From NCBI RefSeq assembly GCF_016772275.1, contig NZ_CP065425.1:2138653-2202652 (forward strand): a stretch of DNA of 64,000 bases, in the 5' to 3' direction. Within the stretch, counting starts at the first letter, position 1. Each line of letters starts with the position of its first letter. The notes under the pieces were generated by a model, which saw only the letters and a list, made by a program, of their open reading frames with translations, was not told the origin of the DNA and did no database searches. Both the position numbers and the translations under genes were made by a program. This stretch comes from Heyndrickxia vini (GTDB lineage: Bacteria > Bacillota > Bacilli > Bacillales > Bacillaceae_C). This document shows positions 8,128 to 16,477 of the stretch, piece after piece.

Positions 8128-10059
8128 TTATTTCTTTTTGGATAACCATTCTGCTAGTGCTTCTGCGTCTGCACCTTTAGCTAGACCGGCCGGCATGCGA
8201 TCGCCGCCATTTAAAATTTGGTTCAATATTTCTTCTTTGGACATTGTTTTACCTACGTGTTGAAGGTTTGGAGCCGTGTTGCCTTGAAGATTATCTCCAT
8301 GACAGGAAATACAACTTTTTTTGTATACTTCTTCTGGTTTGACAGTTACGTCAGCTTCACCTTGTAGTTTGGCATTCTTATTAGGGGTCGCAATTTTTTC
8401 CTTACCGCCAAGTCCGTAAACCACAACCCTCGTTCCGCCGGTAATCACGGCAACATATTGTTTTCCGTCAACCATATAAATAGAAGGCGCCATTTTAATT
8501 GCTTTTCCGCCACTTTTCATGCTCCATAATACTTTACCTTTTTTAATATCGAGAGCATTCACCGCTCCGTCCATTTCCCCGTAAAAAGCAAGACCGGAAG
8601 CAGTGCTTGTGAATCCTCCATACATTGGATCGTCGGTATTAACTTGATACACTTTTTTCCCTGTATTAACGTCAATAGCTGTAATGTTACCGGAAGGAAC
8701 AACATCTTTTGGTAAAGGAAGTATCTTCGTACCAGGGAAGGTATTGTTATCTTTCGCAATCTCTTTCCGATCTTTTGCTGATAACATTAAATTCGGACTA
8801 TTAATACCTGGAATAAGTACATAGTTGGTTTCGGGATCATAAGTCTCCGGAGCATAACTCTCTCCCCCCGGCGTACCTGGCCATTGTAGTTCAACTTTAT
8901 TCGGATCACTGGATGGTTTCGAATGTTTAATTTTTACAAACGGTACACCATCATAAATGGTTTTTCCCGTTTTGGCATCCCATGCATACCATTTTCCATT
9001 CTTTCCCCCTTCAACCACAATCTTTTGTTTTTTCCCACCGACCTTGGCATTGAGTACCATCGGTGTCGCGGCCGCATCGTAATCCCATACGTCATGATCA
9101 ACTTCGGAAGATGCCCACTTAAACTTTCCCGTTTTACTGTCTAAAGCGACAATTGAGTCCGTATATGGATTTTTCCCTTTTCTGTCTTCATCGTAAAAGT
9201 CAGGGGCTGGGTTTCCTACTGCAAAATACATCATATCGGTATCTGGATCGAACGACATTGGTGTCCATACGGATCCTCCACCTGTGTATTTCCCCTTCAC
9301 CCAGTCCTTTCCTCTTTCAGGAACGGTCCAAAACGGTTCTTTCCATAGCGGTTCCAAGGTATCAGCTTTAAATGCCCAAACAAAACCTCTTGTACCATTA
9401 TCACCACCACTGCTTCCAACATAAATGTTGCCATCATAATACATTGGAGCAGAAGATTCATAGTATCTGTTTTCTAACTTGATGGAAGGTTCATGATCCC
9501 AAAAGTTAACCATTTTTATTAGTTTTCCGGTTTTCGCATCAAGTTTGGCAAGTCGATTGTCTATCATCAAAACATATACATTTCCATTAGCTACAGCAAC
9601 CCCTCTACTTGCCACATTGGATTGCCATGGCAAACTATTAATATGGTCCAGTACTTTTTTAGGAGGTGTCCATGCCCATAATTTCTTTCCGCTCTTGGCA
9701 TCGATTGCAAACACATGATTTTTTGCACTAGTCACATACATGACCCCGTTTTGAACGACAGGGAAATCCTCTTGTAAATTAGGAACATCCTTATTCCACT
9801 CCAAGATTTCCTGCTGCCAAACAATCCCCATCTTTTTTACATTATTTTTTGTAATCTCTTTATAGGGCACATGTCGAGTATGTTGAAGATCATAACCCCA
9901 ATTTGGGAATCCGGTACCCTTTACCTGATTCGCTTGGTTATTGTCGGATGATTTCTTGGTCCCGTTATTCGTATCGTTCTGGTTATTATTCGATTGACAG
10001 CCGACAAGGACCATACCGGCCAATAAAACCGAACCTGTTGCTTTTAAATAACGCTTCAC
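8128..10059 (-). CDS. PQQ-dependent quinohemoprotein dehydrogenase, lipoprotein with C-terminal cytochrome c
   Basis: A 643-residue extracytoplasmic enzyme. The lipobox VLVGC puts the lipid anchor at Cys21, followed by an Asn-rich linker. Residues about 50-550 form an eight-bladed PQQ propeller with repeated D-x-KTGK-x-W blade motifs. Active-site signatures are GNPAP (N283) and HDVWDYD (322-328, with D326 the expected catalytic base and D328 a further acidic ligand). GSSGGD puts D220 where the metal-binding Glu usually sits. The vicinal Cys-Cys of methanol and ethanol dehydrogenases is absent (SN at 148-149). Residues about 572-643 are cytochrome c, with CISCH (583-587) and probable axial Met622. 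It should oxidise alcohols or sugars outside the membrane and pass electrons to the respiratory chain. The start is GTG with GAGGAGG 7 nt upstream. No PQQ biosynthesis genes are in the window. Confidence 0.9.
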   Translation of the reverse strand: MKRYLKATGSVLLAGMVLVGCQSNNNQNDTNNGTKKSSDNNQANQVKGTGFPNWGYDLQHTRHVPYKEITKNNVKKMGIVWQQEILEWNKDVPNLQEDFPVVQNGVMYVTSAKNHVFAIDAKSGKKLWAWTPPKKVLDHINSLPWQSNVASRGVAVANGNVYVLMIDNRLAKLDAKTGKLIKMVNFWDHEPSIKLENRYYESSAPMYYDGNIYVGSSGGDNGTRGFVWAFKADTLEPLWKEPFWTVPERGKDWVKGKYTGGGSVWTPMSFDPDTDMMYFAVGNPAPDFYDEDRKGKNPYTDSIVALDSKTGKFKWASSEVDHDVWDYDAAATPMVLNAKVGGKKQKIVVEGGKNGKWYAWDAKTGKTIYDGVPFVKIKHSKPSSDPNKVELQWPGTPGGESYAPETYDPETNYVLIPGINSPNLMLSAKDRKEIAKDNNTFPGTKILPLPKDVVPSGNITAIDVNTGKKVYQVNTDDPMYGGFTSTASGLAFYGEMDGAVNALDIKKGKVLWSMKSGGKAIKMAPSIYMVDGKQYVAVITGGTRVVVYGLGGKEKIATPNKNAKLQGEADVTVKPEEVYKKSCISCHGDNLQGNTAPNLQHVGKTMSKEEILNQILNGGDRMPAGLAKGADAEALAEWLSKKK

Positions 10060-10256
10060 GAAAATACCTCCTCATGCTGTGAATTTTTAAAATAAAGTGA
10101 ATCACTGATAATGAAATCCTTCAGTTTGTTTCCTCCTCGTGTAGGCAATCTTATTTTGATAAGAACAAAGATATATTGTCCTGAAAGTTTCTGAATTATG
10201 CAATCTGTGGAAAAACTACCTAATATGTTTAAGCAAGAAAAGTTTTGACAAAGGAC

Positions 10257-10289
10257 AAAAGCGGAAGCGCCTTGCATATCGACGTAAAA
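10257..10289 (-). repeat. End fragment of a dispersed intergenic repeat
   Basis: AAAAGCGGAAGCGCCTTGC followed by TCGACGTAAAA is the inverse complement of the right end of the element at 36750-36912 (TTTTACGTCGATGAGC then AAGGCGCTTCCGC). Only about 33 nt are left here. Confidence 0.6.
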
Positions 10290-10320
10290 AAAGTGATATG
10301 TGAATTTACACATATCACTT
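10284..10320 (-). terminator. Terminator of the metallo-hydrolase gene
   Basis: A perfect 12-bp stem AAGTGATATGTG / CACATATCACTT lies 32 nt beyond the stop at 10352 and is followed on the minus strand by a seven-T run. Confidence 0.85.
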
Positions 10321-10351
10321 ACCCAAATGAGAATTAATATTTATTATTCTA

Positions 10352-11272
10352 TTATTTAACTTGAATTGTCTCTCCTAAATTCATTATCTTTAACATTGAT
10401 TTATCTAATTTTCTTCTTTCCCATTCCACAATCAGTCGATCAAGCGCTTCTTTCGGTGTATCGTCGGCTAATCGAAATGCTCCGAAATGCATTGGAACAA
10501 AATATTTTCCGTTCACATCTGAAAATACTTTTACAGCCTCTTCCGGATTGATATGTTGGGACGACATGAACCACTCCGGTTCATATGCACCAATTGGAAT
10601 TAATGCAAAGTCTATTTTGTATTTTCTACCAATTTCTTTAAATCCTTCAAAATAACCGCTATCTCCAGCAAAATAAATGGTTTTTTCAGATGTCTCTATA
10701 ATCCACCCGCCCCAATGTGATGTATTTGTATCAGTTAAAGATCTTTTCGTCCAATGTTGGGCTGGAACAAAGGTAAAGTTTACATCACCAATGATAAAAC
10801 TATCCCACCACCTAAATTCCTTTACTTTTTGGAACCTTTTTCTTTTAAATAGAGGTTTTAGTCCCATTGGAACAAAATAAACTGGGTTACCTTTTAGCTT
10901 TTTAATCGAAGGGAAATCCAGATGATCATAATGACTATGAGAAATTAAGACAACATCAATTTCAGGCATTTCATCTGGTTGTATTCCCGGCTTAGATAAA
11001 CGTATGTCAAATCCCATCCGATTTGCCCATACAACGTCAGTTACAATATTTAATCCATTCATTTGGATAAGAAAAGATGAGTGTCCAATCCAAGTAATCG
11101 TAGTTTCATGCCTATTCGAACGTAAGTATTCAATTTTTTTATCGGTAAATTGTGGAACAATATATGTTAAATCCTTCTTTTTCATTCGACGTTCACGCTG
11201 CCATTTAAGTAAATCCCTAAATGAATTAATATTCCTATTTCCATTTAAATTCGTGTATCTTTCTTTTCCCAT
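10352..11272 (-). CDS. MBL-fold metallo-hydrolase (NAPE-PLD/UlaG-like)
   Basis: 306 residues. The zinc-binding signature SHSHYDHLD gives H112, H114, D116 and H117. Further ligands are H173 (AQHW), D204 (FAGDSGY) and H262 (PMHFG). This arrangement and the TWIGHSSFLI strand opening (60-69) match the NAPE-type phospholipase D/UlaG branch, which cleaves phosphodiester or lactone bonds; the bacterial substrates are mostly unknown. ATG 11272 is supported by GGGAGG 7 nt upstream. It is a single gene with its own terminator. Confidence 0.85.
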   Translation of the reverse strand: MGKERYTNLNGNRNINSFRDLLKWQRERRMKKKDLTYIVPQFTDKKIEYLRSNRHETTITWIGHSSFLIQMNGLNIVTDVVWANRMGFDIRLSKPGIQPDEMPEIDVVLISHSHYDHLDFPSIKKLKGNPVYFVPMGLKPLFKRKRFQKVKEFRWWDSFIIGDVNFTFVPAQHWTKRSLTDTNTSHWGGWIIETSEKTIYFAGDSGYFEGFKEIGRKYKIDFALIPIGAYEPEWFMSSQHINPEEAVKVFSDVNGKYFVPMHFGAFRLADDTPKEALDRLIVEWERRKLDKSMLKIMNLGETIQVK

Positions 11273-11545
11273 TAGGTAGCCTCCCATGTAATACCTTTTT
11301 ACATTGGTTTGTCCCCAATTTTTATACAATTTTCTAAAAAAATCAACTAATAAATGGTTGTCTTTGTCCCGTTTACTTAATAAATGTTAAACTATTCATA
11401 ACATTTCGTTATGGAGAGTGATAGTTTAAGGGAAAATATGATAGCAATGTAGTATAACAATGAAATATTCTATTAAGAAATATACGAGGTGATATGTTAA
11501 GATAAACATGAACAACATCGTTAATTAATAAACAGAGGTATTGTC

Positions 11546-12007
11546 ATGAAAAAAATATTACTCGTATATGCAAGTATGACTGGTAATACAGAGGTCATAG
11601 CGGAAATAATTGAAGAGGCAATAAAAGAAGAAGGAATCGAAATTACCGTTCGAGAATCCCTTCGTGCTAATCCAAAAGAAATGCTAAAATATGATGGAAT
11701 TATACTTGGTTCCTACACATACGAAGGCGGCGTCATTGCTGATGAATTTATGATTTTTTACGAAGAAATGGACGCTTATGATTTATCTGGAAAAACCGTA
11801 GCGGTATTCGGATCCGGTGATTCCTTTTACGAACAAACATACTGTGCTGCAGTAGATTTGATTTCTGAAAAATTAACTGATATTGGGGCAACAGTCGTTT
11901 TAGAAGGGCTCAAAGTTGATTTAATGCCTGAGGGCGAAGAAGAAGAACGATGCCGTCAATTCGGGAAAGAATTTGCAAAAAAAATACTAGAATCAACAAA
12001 TGGGTAA
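11546..12007 (+). CDS. Flavodoxin
   Basis: 153 residues, the normal length for a short-chain flavodoxin. The FMN phosphate loop SMTGNTE is at 10-16, the flavin-stacking region is GSYTYEGG (about 55-62), and GSGDSFYEQ contacts FMN near residue 90. It is a cytosolic one-electron carrier that can replace ferredoxin, for example when iron is scarce. AGAGG precedes the ATG. The gene is followed after 28 nt by ytoQ, probably in the same transcript up to the shared terminator. Confidence 0.92.
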   Translation: MKKILLVYASMTGNTEVIAEIIEEAIKEEGIEITVRESLRANPKEMLKYDGIILGSYTYEGGVIADEFMIFYEEMDAYDLSGKTVAVFGSGDSFYEQTYCAAVDLISEKLTDIGATVVLEGLKVDLMPEGEEEERCRQFGKEFAKKILESTNG

Positions 12008-12035
12008 ATACTCTTAATTTTTGGAGGGAAGCAAA

Positions 12036-12476
12036 ATGGAACTAACTGTATATCTGGCCGGCCAAATCCATGATGATTGGCGGGAACAACTTATTCAAAA
12101 AGCGAAGGAAAAAAACTTGCCACTTCACTTTGTTTCTCCACAAACGAATCACGATAAATCAGATGATATTGGGGAAGAAATACTTGGTAAACAACCAAAT
12201 AATTTCTTTAGAGACGATGCCGCGTCGAGTATTAATAATTTTCGTACACAAGTTCTTATGCAAAAATCAGATGTCGTTATTGCTCTCTTCGGGGAAAAAT
12301 ATAAACAGTGGAATACAGCAATGGATGCAAGTGCTGCAATTACTATGAATAAGCCGACAATAATTGTTCGCCCGGATTCTTTAATTCATCCATTAAAAGA
12401 ACTTTCAAACAAAGCAAATGTAACTGTAGAAACTATCGATAAAGCACTAGATGTGTTATCATATATTTTCGAATAA
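12036..12476 (+). CDS. ytoQ: YtoQ-family protein
   Basis: 146 residues, closely matching Bacillus YtoQ: the start ELTVYLAGQIHDDWRE, the motif NNFRTQVLM, and FGEKYKQWNTAMDASAAI. Its function is not established; the fold is nucleoside 2-deoxyribosyltransferase-like, which fits the YLAG start and the conserved D/E residues. ATG 12036 is chosen because GGAGG lies 8 nt upstream; an in-frame TTG at 12021 overlaps that site. It is the second gene of the flavodoxin unit. Confidence 0.9.
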   Translation: MELTVYLAGQIHDDWREQLIQKAKEKNLPLHFVSPQTNHDKSDDIGEEILGKQPNNFFRDDAASSINNFRTQVLMQKSDVVIALFGEKYKQWNTAMDASAAITMNKPTIIVRPDSLIHPLKELSNKANVTVETIDKALDVLSYIFE

Positions 12477-12478
12477 CC

Positions 12479-12507
12479 GGACAAGGGTCATGCCCTTGTC
12501 CTTTTTT
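12479..12507 (+). terminator. Terminator of the flavodoxin-ytoQ unit
   Basis: A perfect 9-bp stem GGACAAGGG / CCCTTGTCC with a TCATG loop and a six-T run, right behind the ytoQ stop codon. Its T-run overlaps the last bases of the convergent mtnU gene. Confidence 0.9.
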
Positions 12508-13282
12508 AATACAAATCTTTTCTTCTATCTTTAAAAATGGGAATCGTATTACGAACTTTCTCCACTTCTTCCAGATCAAGATCAGTGTAAAATATCCCCT
12601 CCGACGTATGGCCATTTAATAATCGTTCTCCCCATGGTGCAATCACCAGCGAATGTCCGTTATATTCATTATTCGGATCGGATCCCACACGATTTACTGC
12701 CACAATGAAGCACTGATTTTCAATTGCCCGTGCTTGCAGTAATATTTCCCAATGATCAATTCTTTTCTTCGGCCATTGTGCTACAACGAACATCAACTTT
12801 GCACCATTCAATGTGTGCTTCCGCATCCATTCGGGAAAACGAATATCATAGCAAATAACACCACCACATGTAACCCCACCGAGATCAAATATATTATCTT
12901 CCGTCCCTTTTTCTAAAAACTTGTGCTCATCCATTAATTGAAATAGATGGGTTTTGTCATATTCCGCAATCATTTTCCCTTCCATATTGAAAACGTACAT
13001 TGTATTGAAAAATTTCCCTTTTTTACGCGTTGCTACGGAACCACCAACGATAGTAATCTTATATTTTTGAGCAAGTCTTTTGAAAAGTTTTTTTGTTTGC
13101 TCTCCATTTTCATCTGCTAATTTAGGTAATTGTTCTAAGGCATACCCTGTATTCCACATCTCCGGGAAAACGATGACATCTGCAGAAGCTTTTGCTGCTT
13201 CGACCGTGTATTTTTCAATAATACGAATATTTTCCATTGGATTAGCAAAAGCGATATCCATTTGCACACAAGCAATTTTCAT
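12506..13282 (-). CDS. mtnU: Carbon-nitrogen hydrolase, probable omega-amidase MtnU
   Basis: 258-residue nitrilase-superfamily amidase. The Glu-Lys-Cys triad is E41 (FPEMWNTGY), K110 (YDKTHLF) and C144 (GVICYDIRFPE). The CYDIRFPE context and pairing with mtnE fit MtnU/YkrU, which hydrolyses the 2-oxo-glutaramate-type amide left when MtnE uses glutamine as amino donor. ATG 13282 is supported by AGAGGAGAGG; an upstream ATG at 13303 is not. It is divergent from mtnE across about 90 nt. Confidence 0.85.
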   Translation of the reverse strand: MKIACVQMDIAFANPMENIRIIEKYTVEAAKASADVIVFPEMWNTGYALEQLPKLADENGEQTKKLFKRLAQKYKITIVGGSVATRKKGKFFNTMYVFNMEGKMIAEYDKTHLFQLMDEHKFLEKGTEDNIFDLGGVTCGGVICYDIRFPEWMRKHTLNGAKLMFVVAQWPKKRIDHWEILLQARAIENQCFIVAVNRVGSDPNNEYNGHSLVIAPWGERLLNGHTSEGIFYTDLDLEEVEKVRNTIPIFKDRRKDLY

Positions 13283-13372
13283 TCGTTCCTCTCCTCTAGA
13301 CATATTTATCTAAATAGTATAAAGTTTCTAATAAAAATATCAATCATTTTACATAGAAGGTGAATGAATCGG

Positions 13373-14539
13373 ATGGATTTCTCTGAGCGTTTAAAAAATT
13401 TACCAGTTCAATTTTTTGCATCACTTGTTGGAAAAGTAAATAAAGCGATTGAGGAAGGACGGGATGTTATTAACTTAGGACAAGGCAATCCGGACCAGCC
13501 AACTCCCCCTCATATTGTAAAAGCATTGCAAGATGCAGTAGAAGACCCACAGTCACATAAATATTCCCCTTTCCGTGGTCTAAAAGAATTAAAACAGGCG
13601 GCGGCAATTTTTTATAAAAACCAGTACGATGTCACCATTGACCCCGCTTCGGAGGTGGCGATCCTATTTGGTGCAAAGGCAGGATTAGTTGAATTGCCTA
13701 TGTGTCTACTAAATGAAGGTGAACTAATGCTTTTACCGGACCCGGGTTATCCAGATTATCTATCAGGTACGGTTTTAGCCAATGTTCGATATGAAACTTT
13801 TCCCTTAAAGTCGGACAATCACTTTTTACCAGATTATGAATCAATCCCAAACAAGCAAAAAGAAGCGGCAAAATTAATGTACTTAAATTATCCGAATAAT
13901 CCTACCGGGGCTACTGCAGATTTAGACTTTTTCAATAAAACGGTTGAATTCGCAAAAGAAAATCAAATCACTATCCTCCATGACTTTGCCTATGGAGCAA
14001 TTGGTTTCGACGGTAAAAAACCCATCAGCTTCCTTCAAGCCGATAATGCGAAAGATGTTGGCGTTGAAATGTATACTCTATCAAAAACATATAATATGGC
14101 TGGATGGCGTGTAGGTTTTGCAGTAGGAAACCCAGTAATTATTGAGGCACTAAACCTCATTCAAGATCATTTATATGTCAGTCTCTTCCCTGCCATTCAA
14201 AAGGCGGCGGTTGAAGCATTAACTGGTGATCAACGATGTGTGAACGAATTAATATCCTGTTATGAAAGTCGTCGAAACGCATTGATTCAAGCATGCCTGA
14301 AAATTGGCTGGGACGTTCAAGCCCCTGCAGGGTCCTTTTTTGCTTGGCTACCCGTTCCAACACGATTCACAAGCGAAGAGTTTGCTAATTATATTCTCGA
14401 ACACGCCGATGTAGCAGTAGCGGCTGGAAAAGGATTTGGAGAATATGGAGAAGGGTATATCCGAGTTGGATTGTTGGTTTCGGAAGACCGATTAACTGAA
14501 GCAATTGAACGAATTGAGAAGTTAAAACTATTTATTTAG
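13373..14539 (+). CDS. mtnE: PLP-dependent aminotransferase MtnE (methionine salvage)
   Basis: Fold-type I aminotransferase of about 388 residues. NLGQGNPDQPTP (34-45), NYPNNPTG (172-179), D204 and Y207 (cofactor contacts) and SKTYNMAGWRVG with Schiff-base Lys238 are all present. The whole sequence closely matches Bacillus MtnE/YkrV, which transaminates 4-methylthio-2-oxobutyrate to methionine as the last salvage step. ATG 13373 is preferred because AAGGTGA ends 9 nt upstream; ATG 13364 directly abuts it. No SAM riboswitch fits in the short gap to mtnU, unlike many sulfur genes in Bacilli. Confidence 0.88.
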   Translation: MDFSERLKNLPVQFFASLVGKVNKAIEEGRDVINLGQGNPDQPTPPHIVKALQDAVEDPQSHKYSPFRGLKELKQAAAIFYKNQYDVTIDPASEVAILFGAKAGLVELPMCLLNEGELMLLPDPGYPDYLSGTVLANVRYETFPLKSDNHFLPDYESIPNKQKEAAKLMYLNYPNNPTGATADLDFFNKTVEFAKENQITILHDFAYGAIGFDGKKPISFLQADNAKDVGVEMYTLSKTYNMAGWRVGFAVGNPVIIEALNLIQDHLYVSLFPAIQKAAVEALTGDQRCVNELISCYESRRNALIQACLKIGWDVQAPAGSFFAWLPVPTRFTSEEFANYILEHADVAVAAGKGFGEYGEGYIRVGLLVSEDRLTEAIERIEKLKLFI

Positions 14540-14631
14540 ACTATTATTTAAAAATTTATGACTATATATTGTATAATTTTAATCTTTATATTCGTTATAC
14601 ATATGTAAATGATTTTTAAGGAGGATGCTCA

Positions 14632-15564
14632 TTGTCTAATGAAGTTAATGAACAATCACGTGAAATCCGGCAAAAGTTTGATGCCCTAGTTGCAAATTAT
14701 GGAGATGATTTCTGGAACTATTGTCGCTATTTAACAGGATCCCCCTGGGATGGTGAGGATCTATACCAAGACACTATGTTAAAAGTGTTAGGTGGTATGT
14801 ATCAACGTTGGCACCCTACGAATCTCAAATCTTATCTTTTTCGGATGGCAACAAATGCTTGGATTGACCAATGCCGACGTGAGAAGCGAAAAATAGAGTT
14901 ATTAGCAGAAGTACACCAAGAGCAAGAAAATCCAATCGATCAATCCGTTATTGAAGATGCTTTAGAACAGCTTTCGCACCTATTTTCACCCAAACAGACA
15001 GCACTCTTTTTACTTATGGAAGTCTTCCATTTTCAAGCAAATGAAGTAGCAAGCATAATTAAAACGTCCCAAGGGGCTGTATATGCTACTCTAAACAGAA
15101 TGAGGAATAAATTAAAAAGCAAACCGGCACAAACAAAAACTGCGATTAAAAATGATGATAGGAATAATAAAGTTATTCAAACCTATTTAAAAGCTTTTAA
15201 TGAAGGGAACTTGGAAGGAATACTCCAACTGTTAAGTGAGAATGTTCACTATGAAGCTTCACTCGGTTTCATTGAAATATCTAAGGATGAGGTTAAAAAT
15301 GGATCACTTCAATATGGTTTGCCAGGGCATACAGCAAAAGAATTCACATTATGGGGCAAATCTGTCATTATCGTACTTGCCGATTCCGAAAGCGGACCGC
15401 TCGTTCACGATATCCAGTACCAACAGGTTGAACATGACAAGATCGTTTACCACCGTAGTTACTTTTTTAGAAAAGAACTTATTATTGCAGCATGCAAAGA
15501 ACTTAATTTGAACCCACAATTGAATAAATCACCCTTTTTAAATTGGGAAGCTATTACTCAGTAA
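14632..15564 (+). CDS. ECF sigma factor with C-terminal NTF2/SnoaL-like domain
   Basis: 310 residues. Region 2 (about 12-85) includes DGEDLYQDTMLKVL and NLKSYLFRMATNAWIDQCRREKR. Region 4 (about 100-155) has the HTH FQANEVASIIKTSQGAVYATLNRMR. The remaining 150 residues resemble an NTF2/SnoaL-like domain (NDDRNNKVIQTYLKAFNEGNLEGILQLL), as in ECF groups whose activity is set by their own C-terminal extension instead of a separate anti-sigma factor. No anti-sigma gene lies next to it. The start is TTG 14632, with AAGGAGG 7 nt upstream. Confidence 0.88.
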   Translation: MSNEVNEQSREIRQKFDALVANYGDDFWNYCRYLTGSPWDGEDLYQDTMLKVLGGMYQRWHPTNLKSYLFRMATNAWIDQCRREKRKIELLAEVHQEQENPIDQSVIEDALEQLSHLFSPKQTALFLLMEVFHFQANEVASIIKTSQGAVYATLNRMRNKLKSKPAQTKTAIKNDDRNNKVIQTYLKAFNEGNLEGILQLLSENVHYEASLGFIEISKDEVKNGSLQYGLPGHTAKEFTLWGKSVIIVLADSESGPLVHDIQYQQVEHDKIVYHRSYFFRKELIIAACKELNLNPQLNKSPFLNWEAITQ

Positions 15565-15579
15565 TAGGATCATCCATTA

Positions 15580-15609
15580 AAAAAGAGTTTGGAATTCCAA
15601 ACTCTTTTT
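15580..15609. terminator. Bidirectional terminator
   Basis: A 30-nt perfect palindrome (13-bp stem, AATT loop, A-run and T-run) separates the sigma gene from the convergent membrane protein gene, ending 5 nt before the latter's stop. Confidence 0.9.
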
Positions 15610-15614
15610 CTTAT

Positions 15615-16136
15615 TTATTGTAAATAAATAGTCCAATTTTCAATGAAATCTACCATATTAATAACACCCATTAATAAAACGAATAATAAAAATGGAACAG
15701 CTAGACTTTTAAAGGTGTGACCCCATTTATAGTCAATATTTCTTTTCATTAATAATCTATCTACAATAAGGTAAAGAATTGATGCAGTGAGACTAATCAA
15801 GAGCAATACGGATCCAAATAGAAGATGGAACAATACTGTAAGATAGATCTCAAACCTACTATTCTTATTTCTTGCAATCTTGTTCGCCAATATATCACTT
15901 ACTATAGATGTGGCCGTTCCATAAATCAAGATCACTGGAAAGCTATACAATAAATAGACTGGTGTAGAATTAACCATTCTCCACAAATAATCTTGAACAG
16001 ATGATATCTCCTCACCGAAGGGATTTGGAATAATGACTCCGAATAACACAGCATAAAGAGAACCCGCAATAGATGCAGTAATTAGTTTCCGGCGTAGTAA
16101 ATTTAACCAGTCTACTTTTGAATTCATCTTGTTCAC
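15615..16136 (-). CDS. Membrane protein of unknown function
   Basis: 173 residues with four likely membrane helices (about 20-38, 60-80, 97-125, 148-168) and a short basic loop (DRLLMKRNIDYKW). It is not recognised. The start is uncertain: GTG 16136 or ATG 16127, neither with a strong ribosome binding site. It shares a terminator with the sigma factor gene and stands alone on its strand. Confidence 0.6.
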   Translation of the reverse strand: MNKMNSKVDWLNLLRRKLITASIAGSLYAVLFGVIIPNPFGEEISSVQDYLWRMVNSTPVYLLYSFPVILIYGTATSIVSDILANKIARNKNSRFEIYLTVLFHLLFGSVLLLISLTASILYLIVDRLLMKRNIDYKWGHTFKSLAVPFLLFVLLMGVINMVDFIENWTIYLQ

Positions 16137-16477
16137 TCTGATTCCGCTTCATCATCGTATATACCCAATGAATATATTCATAATTTTAACATTAATTAAC
16201 TAATAATCCAGTCACAATAAGGAATTCGAATAGATTTTGTTTGGTTCCAACTCAGTTCTATAAAAGCCAGGTAAGTCTATTGTTTTTGATGATTCCTATT
16301 CAAGAATGAATCTTTCATTACACTGTCTCATATAGTATACAAATGAGGACACAACTTAGTTTTTTAAAAGAAAATTAGTAGGATATTGCCTAATTGGATA
16401 TTGCCTAATTCGTAAATTATCCTCATTGATACTTTAAAAGTTTTTGTAGAATAATTAATCGTTTAGGGGGAAAAAGA
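16137..16477. other. Gap upstream of fmdA with a short tandem duplication
   Basis: AT-rich sequence holding the 15-bp duplication at 16381-16410. No other gene, RNA or clear promoter was recognised. Confidence 0.5.
16381..16410 (+). repeat. Perfect 15-bp tandem duplication
   Basis: GGATATTGCCTAATT is present twice head to tail, 68 nt upstream of fmdA. It may be a duplicated regulator site or a replication slippage product. Confidence 0.85.

Larger units (their letters stand above)
10060..10351. other. Gap upstream of the PQQ gene
   Basis: The stretch holds a fragment of the dispersed 'CTAGCTCCAGCGCC' type repeat, the terminator of the neighbouring metallo-hydrolase gene, and a second ribosome-binding-like GAGGAGG about 10128-10134 with no usable start codon behind it. 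An 85-codon minus-strand frame crossing it has no recognisable protein pattern. Confidence 0.5.

Noticed and set aside
10056-10313. 85-codon minus-strand frame upstream of the PQQ gene
   Set aside because: It runs through a terminator and a dispersed repeat fragment and shows no recognisable protein pattern.
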